From positions 121,973 through 185,972 of the forward strand of contig PUQB01000500.1 of NCBI GenBank assembly GCA_003024785.1: 64,000 nucleotides of DNA, written 5' to 3'. Origin of the DNA: Selaginella tamariscina (taxonomy: Eukaryota > Streptophyta > Lycopodiopsida > Selaginellales > Selaginellaceae). Of this stretch, positions 22,092 through 36,120 are shown piece by piece. The translations under genes and the position numbers were made by a program. A model generated the notes under the pieces. The model saw nothing but the letters and a program-made list of their open reading frames with translations, was not told where the DNA came from and did no database searches. Each line of letters begins with the position of its first letter. The first letter of the stretch is position 1.

Positions 22092-25000
22092 ACAATGTTA
22101 TTTTTAAGTTATCAATTGATTTATACGTGAATTTAGATTTTACATATGAAAACAATATTCATTATTTATTCCATAATAAAAACATCAGGTTTCTTATTTT
22201 TATTAAATCACTAATTAATGGACCATATGAATTAATTATACATCATGAATATTCTTAAATATATTGTTTTAAAAAACAAAGTTTAAGTTACAATTTTAAA
22301 ACCTCAATATACTGACACATAAGTTTAATTATCATTTATACTTAATTAAAAATACATTATTAAAAAACCACACACAAACACATATACACACTCTTCAATT
22401 ATGATTTAAGAATAATTTAATATCAAAAGCATTTATAAAAGTTTACACATAACAAATTAAAAAGTAAATTAAATGTTTTTAACTTAATAAAATTATAATT
22501 ACATTTTAATTACACTTGAATTTGAATCTAAATATATACATGCCTTCACTCTTATATTTCTTTCATTCTTAATTGTTTACAAGACTGTATTCAAAAGTGT
22601 GCATGCTTAAGAGTTTGAACTATGAAAACATTATTAAGTTTTATTATTTATGATTTAATTAAAATTTGATAAAAATAAACTTCATTACCGAGTCTTGTAA
22701 CTCAGGTATGCTCAAATAATATAGGAAGAAGCGTAAAAAAGTTGATACAAAAACAATTAAAAATAATTTTTTAACAAGGTTTGTATATAAGAATTTTTAT
22801 ATATATTTTAATAAAATTAAAAAATGCAATCCTATATTACATGAAAAGCATCTCAAAACTCAATTTGAGAGCTTTTTATATCAAACCATTTATTATAATT
22901 TAAAATATCCAAACATAAGTATGCCCTTTTACTTTTATATGTTCACTATATATTCAAGAGAGTACACATATGTACACACACATGTGCGTGTGCGTGTACG
23001 ATATATATATAAATAAATAAATAAATAATATGTATAGTGGAGTTTTTGGCAATTAGGTGCTCTCCAAACTATCAACGGCTGTCTAGTTTCGCATATTTAC
23101 TCGATATATACACGACTGATGAGAGTATATACCAGAATATTTCAAAAAGCTTTATTTAACTATATGTAGAGTTCTTTAAATGATATTAAGATTTATGCAA
23201 CTACTCTAATATATATATATATAACCTGAACCATATATACAAATATATTTTAAACCATGTGTATATCATATATATAGAAAACGTACGTAAAAGTGTGTTG
23301 AAAACCAGAAATCAACGACTATTATAATGAGCACTATATTTTGTGAGGCAACCCGTCATCTTTATATTATATAAACATATTATATTTCCGTTTCCAAGTG
23401 TTTCAACATGTTTTCTCAGTAATATATACATATTTATGCCTTACAATCGAAATTTAAACTAAACTTATATAACAGTTGTCCTGCTTTTAAACCAGTTTGT
23501 TTTTAAATTTCTTAGCTTTTGCATCTTGATTATTTTACATGACATGACGCATTGTAATTAATCTTAATTTATAAACATATTAATTTTAATGTCTTTTACA
23601 ATTTACATCTTAAACATGTCCGTTGTTAAACTTAAAATTGTATGCTTGCACGAATGACATAATAATTGGTGTCTAATCGACTTTAATATCGTATATGTTC
23701 TAACACCATACTACCAATCTAAAATATTTAATGAATTTGTTATAAGCTTGTTCAAGTAAAGTTTATTATTTAGAATATAACGAGGAATCACTAAATTGTG
23801 CACTTTTTTATTTGTTCTATTTTATTAAATTTTTAACTAGTTTCAGGATCTGTTGATTAATATAGTTAATATTGATTGTATTAATATAATTCATTAAACA
23901 AAGTTAGTACCATATACATACAGTAAACTATATAAATTTTATATACCATAAATTTTATTATAGTCAATGTAAATTAATAAATTATAACATCATAACATTC
24001 TTATATGCTAAACATATACATAAATAAACCATTTATGTGTTGGATATATACATATCATATGCACGCACGCACACACAAGTTTAATTCAAGGGATTAGATT
24101 TGAACTTATTTCAGTTTAACGTAGATATATGATGTGTGGGCATGTAGTGTGTGTGCATATATACATCAACAATAATGATAAAGTCACTGGAATTACTAGT
24201 AATTAATATTAACTAATTTAAAGATTTTAACTAATCCATTTGTTATATTCATATAATTAATAAAAGATATATTTATATGTTATTAATTTATAAAATCTTC
24301 CACTTGCAATAGTTGTTTACACATAATAGGCTTCTTTTAAAAAACATCTATTACATATACACATAAGCTATAGAGGTGTATATATGTGTGTACATAGTAG
24401 ACCACATCAAAGATTTAACATTCTTGATGTGTAGCTGGTTAAGTGTTGGCAGTTTAATATAATTCATGACAAAATAGTGTTGTTAAATATTAATTATTAA
24501 ATATCTAAAGTTATAATTTACATATATGCTTTTAATTTTACATATATCTTAAATTTTTATTATACATATATCTTAAATTTTTCTATATATATTAATAATT
24601 TTTATAATTGTTTGTTTTAAAGTATTAGATATCGATTGTGTTCATGTTTTGGAATATACTGTCAATGAATTAAAAGAATCACAATTTGTCGTATATTCAT
24701 TTTAATATTAAGCTTATATAGTATATAGGATGTATATACACATGCATACGTACAGCAATACATTTGGTATATAGTATTCTAAATCCTACTATTAAGACGA
24801 TTAGGCATTTATATGTGAATTCATCGTATATATGTGATAATTTAAATATATATATTCCAAAGATATCTAATAATAGTAAAAAATTAAAATATATTAGCTA
24901 TTTACTTAAATACTAATAATGTAGTATATTTTAATTATCAATTTGATTTTTTTTTTAAAACTAATATTATCTTAAAAATTATCTTACTGAGTTTACACTA

Positions 25001-26151
25001 TACCTTAAAATTACTTTATATTTGATTTTCCACATGGTATGTATGACGTTTTGCCGCACATTATATATGGTATTTATTTAAATAATGTGTCAGATACGTG
25101 AAAATATGTATGTTTCACCATTTAAATTTTTAAATGTGTATTTATTTATGTGTATTGTCATATTTATATATGTGCGTTTGTAATATGGTGCGATTACAAA
25201 CTCTCTTTAATAAATAGTACATTAATGATAACTTAATTTCACAATATATACATATAGAGAGAGAGAGAGTTGTAATTGTGTATGAAACAAACTTTTAATC
25301 AAATGTCTATATTAAATATTTAATCAAAAACTTAACCTTCCCATGTACATGTTAATTTCACTTTTAATAAATAATTTCTATAACAAAATTTCCAAATAAA
25401 ACTAAAAGATGTAATTTTATTATTTTTTATTAAAATAAATAATACAGGAGTTATGGTCAATTAGGTTTTTACTAATGTAAAACAATACGTAGTTGTGATG
25501 GAATATACATTCTACCTAATAGTTGATGTTTGAACGAATGTAACATATAATATAATATATACATAAGAATTAATATTTAACTTTTCAAACTTGTTAAATT
25601 ACACACACACACACATATATAATAAATTTGTACTTTACGGATTCCAATACGTTTTTATTATTATTATTATTATTATTATTAACTATTTAACATCCGTAAA
25701 CTCCCATAGATGATGTTAATATATCATTCCGCTTCTTATAGCAACTATGTACATAGTTACTCGTAACTTCAATTTCTTACAGCTATCCTACATATATAAG
25801 TTTATATTTATATTATTGTCATATGTAAAATTATTTTCAATTGATTATAAGTTAAAAAAAAAAATGCAGAACACTTGATTGGTACTCAATTAATGGTTTT
25901 TATTTCAGTTATAATTTGTAGAAACACAAACGTCTCCAGTGCTTAGTATCGCACGGTTTACATTTCAATTATAATAAATATATTTGATTACAACAATTAT
26001 TTTAATACATATGGTAATTAATGATCCTGGATGTTCAATATATATATGCCTCCTAGCTTATGATAATATGTACAAGTGCATGTGTGTGTGTGTGTGATGA
26101 CTACATGACTTATATGAAAATAGTTAAAACTATTGATGAGTTCTTTTCAGT

Positions 26152-26613
26152 CCCATCCACGTCACCTGCCATATCACTTTAAGTGACATGGCATGTGGAG
26201 CGGTGTGGCATGTGGTTTACATGTCTATCTCTTTTATTTTAAATTATAATCAAATATAAATTATAAATTAAAAAATAGTAAAAATAAAAAAAATAAACAT
26301 ATATGTATAAATTAAAAACACATTAACCCAGTTTTTTTTTTATATACATTTATATTTTAAGTGAAAATCAAATATAAAATATAAATTATAATTAATAAAT
26401 ACTAAAAATCAAGAGAAATAAAATTTTATAGAAACTTATATATAAATTAAAAAACATGTAAAACCATATGCATATATGTCTATTATATTTTAAATGAAAA
26501 TTAAATATGAAAATAATTAATTAATAAATATTAAAAACCAAACATAATCCTTTTTACGTCATCACGTGCCACGCTCACAAGTTTACTGTTGTGGCACACG
26601 ATGACATGGATAG
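26152..26613. mobile_element. MITE-like element with about 20-base inverted ends
   Basis: Left end CCATCCACGTCACCTGCCA (26152) pairs imperfectly with the reverse complement of the right end, which lies around GTGGCACACGATGACATGGA (26591-26612). Both ends also carry a sub-terminal hairpin: TGCCATATCACTT / AAGTGACATGGCA on the left, and CACGTGCCAC / GTGGCACACG on the right. The inside consists of about three degenerate tandem units of roughly 110 bases, all non-coding. The ends are GC-richer than anything nearby. Consistent with a non-autonomous DNA transposon. Confidence 0.5.
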
Positions 26614-27031
26614 AGCCATGTTTTATTTAAATTTCACTTAATGTATTAATAACGTTCAAGTTTGCATTATTTATTTCTTAATTATATATTTATCATATTT
26701 CATACTCAATGTTTTGATGCAATATTCAAATGTTTATCTCATGTTCAAAGTCAATTATGTTACTGAATTTTCTTTAGAAACAAGGGAATGATATATTTTA
26801 TGGTTGTGAGTATGTTCTGTTGCTATATGAAGAATGCTAGACTATACGCATATTGGTGGCACATAGTGTACGCGTGGATTAATGGCCCATTTCCATGTCA
26901 CACATAAATATAAACTTATAATATATATTATTATATATATAATATATAATACTACTTATAAACTATATAAATACACTATTGATGTATGTGATGCGTGTTA
27001 TATATAACTTATATATAAATATGCATGTTGT

Positions 27032-27064
<33 letters not shown>

Positions 27065-27375
27065 TATATATATATATAACTTATATATATGTATATATGT
27101 GTGTGTGCTTACTCTTGAATGGGTCCTTTAGTCCGATTAGCTACTTCTAAATGTACAAGATCACAGATACCAAATCTATATTAAAACTATATATACCTTG
27201 ATTATTACTTGTATTAACATCTGATTTGCTACAGACGTATTTACACAATAAGAAACACCTCCTTCGTTTGCTTTAGATGTCACTTGCATAGTACAACATG
27301 TTTTAATTATATAAATATGCATCTTTACATATCAATTGTTAAAAATTGAATTGTTAATTCATCTTACTCCAAGTT

Positions 27376-27516
27376 TTTAACATCCAATCTATAAAGATAC
27401 ATATTTATACAATCAAAACTTTTTTAAAAAAAAGATTTACTTGTGTGTTAGAATTCATGTAAAATTTTAATTTTTAAATTTTATTATAAATATACATCTT
27501 TACAAATTGAATATGG
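27376..27516. mobile_element. Fold-back element family, copy A
   Basis: Left arm CATCCAATCTATAAAGATAC (27381) and onward; the right arm at about 27475-27515 is its imperfect reverse complement (AAATATACATCTTTACAAAT). Arms are about 40 bases. The spacer contains GAATTCATGTAAAATTTTAA, which recurs in the other copies. A lone matching right arm at about 27308-27345 may be the end of a further copy. Confidence 0.6.
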
Positions 27517-27790
27517 GGAAATCAAAAAATGGTTTTGCCACGTGTAAAGGTATATTCTTTGCCCCAGGGAAAACCCTTGAAAGGTTTAAGTAATTACAAT
27601 GCCGAATCATTACCTATAATAAGAAATATAAAATGAAATTACATGTAATATTAAAGTAAAAGTTTGAGTCTAATATTATAACATATAAGTGATATGGAGC
27701 ACGATTTTAATAAGTGAAGTTCTAAAGTTAATTATGTTGGTGTTTATTTTCTTATTTAATAATTTAAATTTGTTTACATGTAAATAATTT

Positions 27791-27950
27791 TTTGACATTT
27801 AATTTGTAAAAGTTTATATTTATACAACAAAAACATAAAAAAAACAAGTCAAGCTTTGAATTGTGTGCCTCGGATGATTCATAATTTATGTAAATTTTAA
27901 TTTTTAAAAGTTTTGTTGTATAAATATGCATATTTATAAATTGAATGTCG
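27791..27950. mobile_element. Fold-back element family, copy B
   Basis: Left arm TTGACATTTAATTTGTAAAA (27792) pairs with the right arm ATAAATTGAATGTCG (ending 27950). Arms of about 40 bases match almost perfectly, and both match copy A. The spacer keeps the ...CATAATTTATGTAAATTTTA... block in the same orientation as copy A. Confidence 0.65.
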
Positions 27951-28244
27951 AAGCAATCAAAAATTTAATATATCTATTTTAATATAAGTTTTAAGTATTT
28001 GTAATGTTGTAAATAGAAAATGTTATAGTTTAAAGAATTAAAAAGATGCTACATAAGCATTTTAAAAGTAAAGAGACTTATGTGTGTATGTGTTCTTTAA
28101 TGAGTTCATAATTTACATTCTCTTTTATTATTAATTCTTTTATAATGTCATTTTAATCCACTTACCATGATACTTTTCGATTTACAACATTATACATATT
28201 TAAACTTTATATTAAAACATATATATTTAAATTATCCGATTTAT

Positions 28245-28395
28245 CGATATTCAATCTATAAAGATGTATACTTATATAATAAAAACTTAAAAATTTTAAA
28301 ATTTTACATGAATTCTAATCATTTGAGACATTAAAAAGTAAATCTTAATTTTTAAAATTTTTTATTTTTATAAATATATATTTAAATTGGATGTC
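28245..28395. mobile_element. Fold-back element family, copy C (opposite orientation)
   Basis: Arms CGATATTCAATCTATAAAGA (28245) and TTTAAATTGGATGTC (ending 28395). The spacer reads AAATTTTACATGAATTCTAA, the reverse complement of the copy A spacer, so this copy is inserted the other way round. Confidence 0.6.
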
Positions 28396-28431
28396 AAAAA
28401 ATTAAAATAAGATTGGCTATTCAATTTTTTT

Positions 28432-28575
28432 TTAACAATTGATTTATAAAAATGTATATTTATACAATAAAGATTTTTAAGAAATCAAAATTTTACTTGT
28501 ACACCTTAGATTTTTTTAAATTTAAATAAAAATTTGATATTTTAAGTTTTGTATATAATATGTAGTTTTTTAATA
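28432..28575. mobile_element. Fold-back element family, degraded copy D
   Basis: The left arm AACAATTGATTTATAAAAAT is clear, and the spacer has the AAATTTTACTTGTACACCTT block as in copy A. The right arm is only faintly recognisable near 28540-28575. Confidence 0.4.
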
Positions 28576-30400
28576 AACTTGTGATGAAATATTAACGTAC
28601 ATTGAGTGATTAAAAAAATTAGGAACATCACAAGATTTTAATATCATCAGTATTATTTTGAGTATAGTGACAATTATTAACAGTGGATAAATATACAAAA
28701 ACATTATAAAGATAAATGTAATATGTTTATTTTATGTTATAAGATGTTGTATACACGTCGACAAATTAAAGAAATTGGCATTAAAAACAAAAAAACATAA
28801 AATTTGCTTACATTCAATACTAGAAAGAAATATACTTTTTACTTATTTTTTTTATTATTGTAAACCTTTTACTATGGTGAAAAAGTTTTTTAATTTTTCT
28901 TACCACAATGATAATCCTTGTATGTGATACAAATACATGTAAATGAGTTTATTTAAAGTATTGGATAATGAATATAGCTTATAATAAAATTTGTTTTAAT
29001 GTTATATTATAATTGTATCCATAAATTATACATAAAAATATTATATATATAATTTATTGTGTAGGAGAAAGAGCATTAAACAATTATAAGTAGTGGGTAA
29101 TTATTAAATTTTACTAGATATGGGTCACATGTTGTGTATATGTGTAATAGTGTGTATGTATAACACCTCATATGACATAAATTGTTAATGTGTGTGTGTC
29201 TATGCATACAAAAAACATAAAATTAATAGAATATAAAAAATCAAAACAAAGTACTCATTCCATATTTAAAATTAATTATTTTCATTTGCAATTGATAAAT
29301 AATTAAAAATTATGTATTAAATACACATACAAAGTTTATATTCTAACATTAAAATATAACACAATTGCTTTTGAGTTCGAGAATAAATCCTTTATAAAAG
29401 GCAATACAACCTTTATAAATTATTAAACCTTAATGAATTATTTATAACATATATATATACATATATATATATTACAATACGTAAATTTAATAACAAATGG
29501 TAATATCAATCATTATTATCATGACGAGAGAGACATTAATTATTTATTTATTCTTAAATATTTTTAAAAAATAATAATGTACTTGTAATATCTAAAAAGA
29601 GTCTCCATCATCCTTAACTTTACCCAAAAAAGAAAACACACACAAACATTAAATGTAGATCATGATTAATAACATTAACAAAAAAATATTATTTCAAGAG
29701 TTCATATAACAAAAGTATAATAATAACTTAACATATGACTTAAAGTATACAAAGCCATTTCCTCCTAAAATAATTTTCTTCTTGTAACAGGTCGACAAAT
29801 GTTTATAAAACATTAACAAAAAAAATAATATACATTATAAAAACATTTATAAGCTCAAAGCAAACATTATCAAACTTAAGACATACGAATAAATGCGTAA
29901 CTTAAAATATAAAACTGTAATAACATATCAAGCACAAGAGTCCCACATCTTTAACAGCTTAGGTGGATCAGGTTTTTTCTGCTTAGCTCCTCGATTGGGA
30001 CGAGAACTCAATTCTTAAAGTAGCTAATAAGAACATTATGTATTATATACACTTTAAGTATGTAAACACATATACCTTTTTTAATTAGACATTTCATCAC
30101 ATTAAATAGTCACTAAATCTTGGAGAAAAAATAAATAATTATTAAATCAACTAAGCCCTAACCTAAATTAAATTAAACAAGGCTTATTCACACCACACAT
30201 TAACTTATGAATATTAGTTAATTTACAGCCTTAACATACATTAAATTTTAAAGATAATGTAATGTCATTTGTTAATGCAATTTTTCACACCAGTCAAATT
30301 AAAATTAAAAAAATATGTCTAGCTAATGTTTTCTTTTAAAATTTGGCATTAATTTAATGCCAAGATTTCTTAGCATTAACTTAATGCCAAGGCCTTAGGG

Positions 30401-32329
30401 TTTACATTAGGGCGTGGAAATGGCGAGAACTCCAAACAAGCGAACTACAAGGTAAGCTCCTCACATTATAGATAGCTAAGCATATATTTACCCTCTTTAA
30501 ATTAAAATTTTTAAATATTAAATATTATTTAAATCTCAATTTGTGTGTGTGCATGTGTATGTGGAAACAAAATTTGCGACCATTAATATTTAAATATAAT
30601 ATAAAGTTAATGTAGAACATATGTGAAAACAATATATGTTAATAACTGTAATGTAATATGGTATGAAGTCATTACATTACATTAAAATAAGTTAAGTTAC
30701 ATTAATTAAAATTCTCTAATGTTGTGATTAACTAATCCTGTGTGAAGATAACTAATAACATTAAGCTAATAATAACTAATGTAATGTTTCACAATTTAAT
30801 GTGTGGTGTGAATCAGCCCTAATAAAAATTAAAAATAAATTAGGGTTTTGAAGTGTTAGGTATGGTAGGTGTTGCTAAGACAATTTTGAAAATGTAGTTT
30901 CTCCCAAAGAAAATTAATATAGTCCAAAGAAAATAGTATGTAAGTAACATGTCAATAGGTGGAAATGTAAATGAAAATTCTTTAAATAAAAAACTAAAAA
31001 TTTGAAGAATAAATTTTAGTGTTACCACTTAATAACATAAAGAAAATCTTCTTTAGTAGTACTTTTATAAAGAGGTACTTTGATTTTAAAGAGATATAAG
31101 ATTAAGGTTTGAAAAAGAAAAGATACAAGTATTTTACTAAAAAATTGAGTTTCAAAAAGAGTTTATTTTCACTTACAACTCTTTTACAATTCAGCATCTA
31201 CATCGAAAGATGAAGTTGATGATTGGACCATTAAATACAGGTCAAATACAAAGTAAGTCAAAATAATTATTTTAATTTCATAATTTTTTAAATTCAAATA
31301 AATTAATCCATAATTTTTTATTTTAGTTTCATCGGTTAGATGACACATTATTAATTTTTAAAGTAGCATTTGAACCATATAAAAATACATATATCAAAAA
31401 CTTATCATTTAATACACACCAGTAAAAAAAGTAAAACTACATATATTACATATAGTAAGTCCAATCGCTATGTTTTTTATGATAGGCTCCAGCCACGTGA
31501 TCTTTTCCTATGGAAAACATATTAATCCGAAATAAAGAAATAAATTAAATTTGTATTGAACTAACACTATTGTTATATGATTTTACAAAAAGGCATAATG
31601 CATCGTATTACTATAATAATAACGTATGTACAATAGATATAATGTATATAAAAGTACACATAATTAATAAAAAGATTTGCTAATGTACAAAAGAAGCATT
31701 ATATAGCATACATTAAAATCATAATTTAATTAATATAAGCCGCATGATGAGTTGTTTCAGAACTAAAAAGTATAACATAAGAAATCAACCTATAATATAT
31801 ATGTATATACTTATTATATTATGTATAATAGATGGTCCACGTTGTCACATGAAAGAAATCTGGTTTAGGGTTTAGAATCACACTAAACCCTAAACCCTAA
31901 ACCCTAAATCTGGACCAATCCCTTTATAATTTTAGTGAATTAGCTTTTGATTTGTATTTTCACTTTCTTTATAAACATAACTAACTACTTTAATCATTGA
32001 TATGTTTTGTATACAGTTAATTATTAATTAATATATAGTTACAAGTGTGGTATATATATATTATATATATAAACAAATATTTATTATAGTCAAATTATGT
32101 TGTTACACATTATTTATTGATAATTGATGTAGAGAAAGTGTTGTATATTTCACATTATTTAATTTTAAATTTTTCCTTTTCAATTGTGAGAGCTCCGAAT
32201 ATAGAAATGTGTATATCCATTAGTTAAGAATACAAGAGCGAGTGGTCCAGATTGAAACCAATCTAATGGCTATCAAAATCTACTAAGTAAAATAATATGT
32301 GCACATGCAGCCGTACACGTGGATCTTAC
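30401..32329. other. AT-rich intergenic region, with one short possible exon
   Basis: No gene supported. A short open piece at 30420 (MARTPNKRTTR) runs into AAG|GTAAGCTCC, a good donor, and sits just after a TTAGGGTTT motif, so it could be a first exon, but no continuation is recognised. The interstitial telomere repeats are listed separately. Confidence 0.45.
31864..31908. repeat. Interstitial telomere repeat with inverted partner
   Basis: Three and a half CCCTAAA units (31883-31908) are preceded at 31864-31874 by TTTAGGGTTTA in the opposite orientation, giving a small hairpin. The unit is the common plant type TTTAGGG. Confidence 0.85.
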
Positions 32330-35300
32330 ATCATCACCTCATCTCGAAAGGATGTAAGTTGGTTAGGGTTCTCTTGTAAATGGGGCCGGATTTGGAGAAA
32401 CATCAGGAGGAGGCATTGGTGGATTTGTAGGTGGCCACAACTTGATCCCGTTCAAAACGTTTCAATCATTGTACATGTACAATCTCTGGAAGATCGGGTT
32501 GAATATTGTGCCGAACCTCATAAACTTGCGGCCCCTACTTGCTATAACACTCAAATGGTCCTTTCCACTAGGGAAGGAGACACTTAATTAAACCACATAC
32601 CATAAGCTTGAGAAAACGAACCAACACCAGTTCCTCAACCTTGTACTCCGCAAGAGGACGATGGTGCAAGTTGTAGCATTGTTGTTGTTCTACTTGTACG
32701 CGGCCCAAGTGTTTTGTTGACCCGCACGAACCAATGGAAGAATGCTCATCAGATACCAATCCCATGACCTAGCATCAGTGCTTGTGATAATCGAGAAGGC
32801 AAACCCAACTGTCATGGCCATACAAGAGCTTATATAGGGAAGTACCTTGTACTCTATGACATAAGCATATCGGAGAGACGGCAAATAACCATCCCAATCC
32901 GAATGTTGAAAGTTCACATACTTCACGATCATCCCCTTGAAGATTCTGACGAGCCGTTCCACCAAACCATCTGTTCGGGGATGATAACCACTTGTGAACG
33001 TGTGGCGTATCCCTAGTCGAGACGTCAAAACATGAAATGCCTAGCCATAAATGCAGGACCATTATCTGAAAGAATTCGCTCCAGACAAGAATGCTGAAAC
33101 ATGACCTGATTAAGGAGAAACTGACCAATAGCAAAAGCAGTTGCACTAACAAGAGTACTAACTTCTACCCAACGAGTTAGGTAATAGAAATAATAATAAC
33201 GTACTCGTTGCCAATAGTTGATCGCGAAAAAAGTCCCTATTAAATCAAATGCCACCAACTCAAACGGACGAGAAACTACAATTGACTCCAATCGTCCTTC
33301 CAAACACACGGGGGAGTATTGCGAATGACACCACACATAGTTACGCACATACTGAATCACATCTCCTCGCAACTCGGCCAATAGAAAGATCTGTGCAGCT
33401 TCTCCATCACCGACGATGTCCCATGTGCCTGCCAAGAATAGGAGAGTCATGGTAAGCATGGAGGAAGTGGAATGAAGATTGAAGGCACCACCAACCGCAA
33501 AGGATCATCTGGATCAGTCCCCACAAAATAAAGAAGGTCATCCTGAAGGCGATATTGAATGTAAATGCCTGAAAGGCAAGTCATCAGCAAGTGATGCAGG
33601 ATTCTCAAACCCATCACGAAGCCTTCGAATCCACGGCTCAACCTTTTGAGCTTCCCGAACCTCATCCAAAGACGGCAAATCTAACTCTGCATTCTGCGGA
33701 CACTGAACGTCAAGCACAGCAACTGCTGATGGTACGGAATCTTCATCCAAAAAGTCCACTGAAGCTGGAACAACTGGTTCCTCTGGGGCAACAGAAGAGA
33801 GAGAAGGTGGAAGAGGAGCCCGAGAAAGAGCATCAGCATCAGCCATGGAACTCCTGGACGATGAACAACTTCAAAGTCGTAAATTTGAAGTTTCAAGGCC
33901 CAAGCAGTACGACCAATCAAATTCTTCGCTTCAACAACGAAGTGACTGCTGCATGATCGCCTTCCAACAACGTCCGCGAACCATGCAAGTAGGCATGGAG
34001 CTTCTCAAAACCCCAAACTGCTGCTAGACACTCCTTTTCTGTTGTGGAGTAATTCACCTCTGCTGGCTGCAATGTACGGCTGATGTACGCAATGGGATGT
34101 CGTTGGCCAGGAACACTTGTACTCTCCTGCATCAATACCCGAGGCCGATGTCAGAAGCATCTACACGCAAGATGAAAGGACGGTGTAATCCGGGTACGCC
34201 AAAACTGGAGGAGTCGTCAACAACTCTTTGAGATCTGCAAATGCCTGCTTGCAATCCTTAGACCAAACAAAAGAAGTCATTGACGATTTCAACAACGCGC
34301 AAGTGCAGTACGATCTGAAAGATGATCCACAAAACGACCCAGATATTGTACCTTGCCAAGAAAGCGTTGCACATCATTCACACATTTGGCGTAGGGAACT
34401 TCAAAACTGCAACTAGTTTGTCAGGATCGACTTGCAAACCTTCACGTGAAATGCGATAACCCAATAAGTGGTGTCCTTTGATCCAATACACCACTTAGAT
34501 GGCTTCAACTTCAAACCAACTTCCTGCAGCTAATTAAAAACCTTGCGTACATCACCACATGCTCTTCCCACGTTCCATCCGAATAGATAAAACATCATCG
34601 ATGAAGTCGGTAGTCACCTCCGGCAATCGTAGAGAACCTCGTCCATCATACGTTGGAAAGTTGGTGGAGCATTGCTTAAACCGAAAAGCATCTCAAGAAC
34701 TCGTACAGGCAAATGGTGTCTAAAAAGAAGTCTTGGGAATGTCCATGTCAGCCATCAAAACTTGCCAATATCAGAAGCGAGATTTAACTTGGTGAAGCAA
34801 CGGCTCTGCCCCAGTCGATCTAAAAGGTCTGTAGTATGAGGAAGTGGGTACACATCTGAAATAGTTAATCATTTAATGGGTGATAGTCAATGCAGAATCG
34901 AATGCTCTCATTCGGTTTCGTCACAAGATAAGGTTCGCATGACAAGGATTTGAGATTTCTGGATAACACCTTTCTCCAACATCTCTTTGAATTCGCTCGT
35001 AAGATCTTGAGCCTTTTGATGACCGACGTCGAACATGTACTTGATTGGCTAGCATCTCCAGTTGAAATAGGGTGGCGTGTCGCAATTTTGGCCCCAGATG
35101 ACAAGTCAAATTTGAAAGATCAATATACTCCTTCTTGAGTTGATTAATGACTATAACATGACGATCTGATGGATCCTGAGAGGGAAATGAGGAAATTGAA
35201 GGAAGATGGTTAGAAAGTAAAGATAAAACAAAAGTGATGAAGTAAGGTGGACAAAGTGGAATATAAATAAGAGAAAATAAAGAAAGATGAGGGAGAGTCA

Positions 35301-36120
35301 AACAAGGGGGAGACTTTTCGAAGTCACACTTGGCATATGCGAGTCAACCAATCCATACAAGAATAAGGTGAAAAGCTTGTCGGCACCACTCGTAGAGATT
35401 GAAGCTCAAGCTCACGATTGTCCACATAAACAAATATGTCAATTCATCGTGAAACAAGTATGAGTGTATCCATTGCCGTACAGAATGAAGATTAGTTTAT
35501 CGCATAACGCAAATAAAGGTTGCAACGTTAGCAACAGACTAAGAAAAAAGGACAAACTCGAACTTGTATCTACCAACACTGAAAGGAAAACATGAGTGGC
35601 GTGTGATTAATTAAGCTTGAAAAAGTAAAGACGGATGAATTGGTGTTGAGTGAACTCCTTGATGATGCTCCCAAAAGAAAGACGGAGGGATCACTAATTT
35701 ATTCAACACAAGGACCTCATACTCGTGCAATTCGTGTTTCCCAGAAGATCCATCGCATTAGGACCTTTTACTGTAGTGGTGCCAACTGGACTTGTTGACG
35801 CCAAGGCCTCCACCCCAGAAATGAGGGATGCAATTGAGAACTCGTTGACAGCACCAATACGTGTGTCTAAACCCCATCATAGGCCAACAACGAACTGCAT
35901 GTCCATGGGCCCAATCTTGTGCTGGTACACGAACAGCAATAGCCTCAACTTATCGGAGCATGTCCATCCCCAACATGAAGTGGAATGAGAGAACGTGAAT
36001 GTGCAAGTGGGAAGGTGACGACTCATACGTTTGTGCCAACCTCAAAGCATCATCAAGAGTCACTAGAGCTAGTACATACACAAGTCCCACAAGGTCTTGA
36101 CAAAATGTGGCTACAACATA
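32330..36120 (-). mobile_element. Ty3/gypsy-type LTR retrotransposon fossil, pol region
   Basis: Old, broken copy on the minus strand. In order along that strand there are traces of an aspartic-protease-like end (near 35.95 kb), reverse transcriptase (near 34.9 kb), RNase H (33.9-34.1 kb, HPIAYISR and TEKECLAAVW), and integrase (32.7-33.4 kb, SGYHPRTDGLVERL). This protease-RT-RNase H-integrase order is that of Ty3/gypsy elements. The copy is degenerate, with many breaks across the whole pol region. I could not identify a pair of LTRs or a primer-binding site, so the borders are approximate and it may be an internal fragment. GC content is higher than in the surrounding desert. It sits between the AT-rich desert and the second gene island. 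Confidence 0.85.

Larger units (their letters stand above)
21023..30400. other. Extremely AT-rich intergenic desert, right part
   Basis: No coding sequence found. It contains degenerate direct repeats, short microsatellites (TA, GT, TTA) and the inverted-repeat elements listed separately at 26.15-26.61 and 27.3-28.6 kb. Confidence 0.8.

Noticed and set aside
30840-31028. Minus-strand 62-codon hydrophobic frame.
   Set aside because: AT-rich Phe/Leu/Ile-coded sequence expected by chance, with no motif or context.
32297-35988. Plus-strand frames across the retroelement fossil.
   Set aside because: Antisense shadows of pol on the minus strand.
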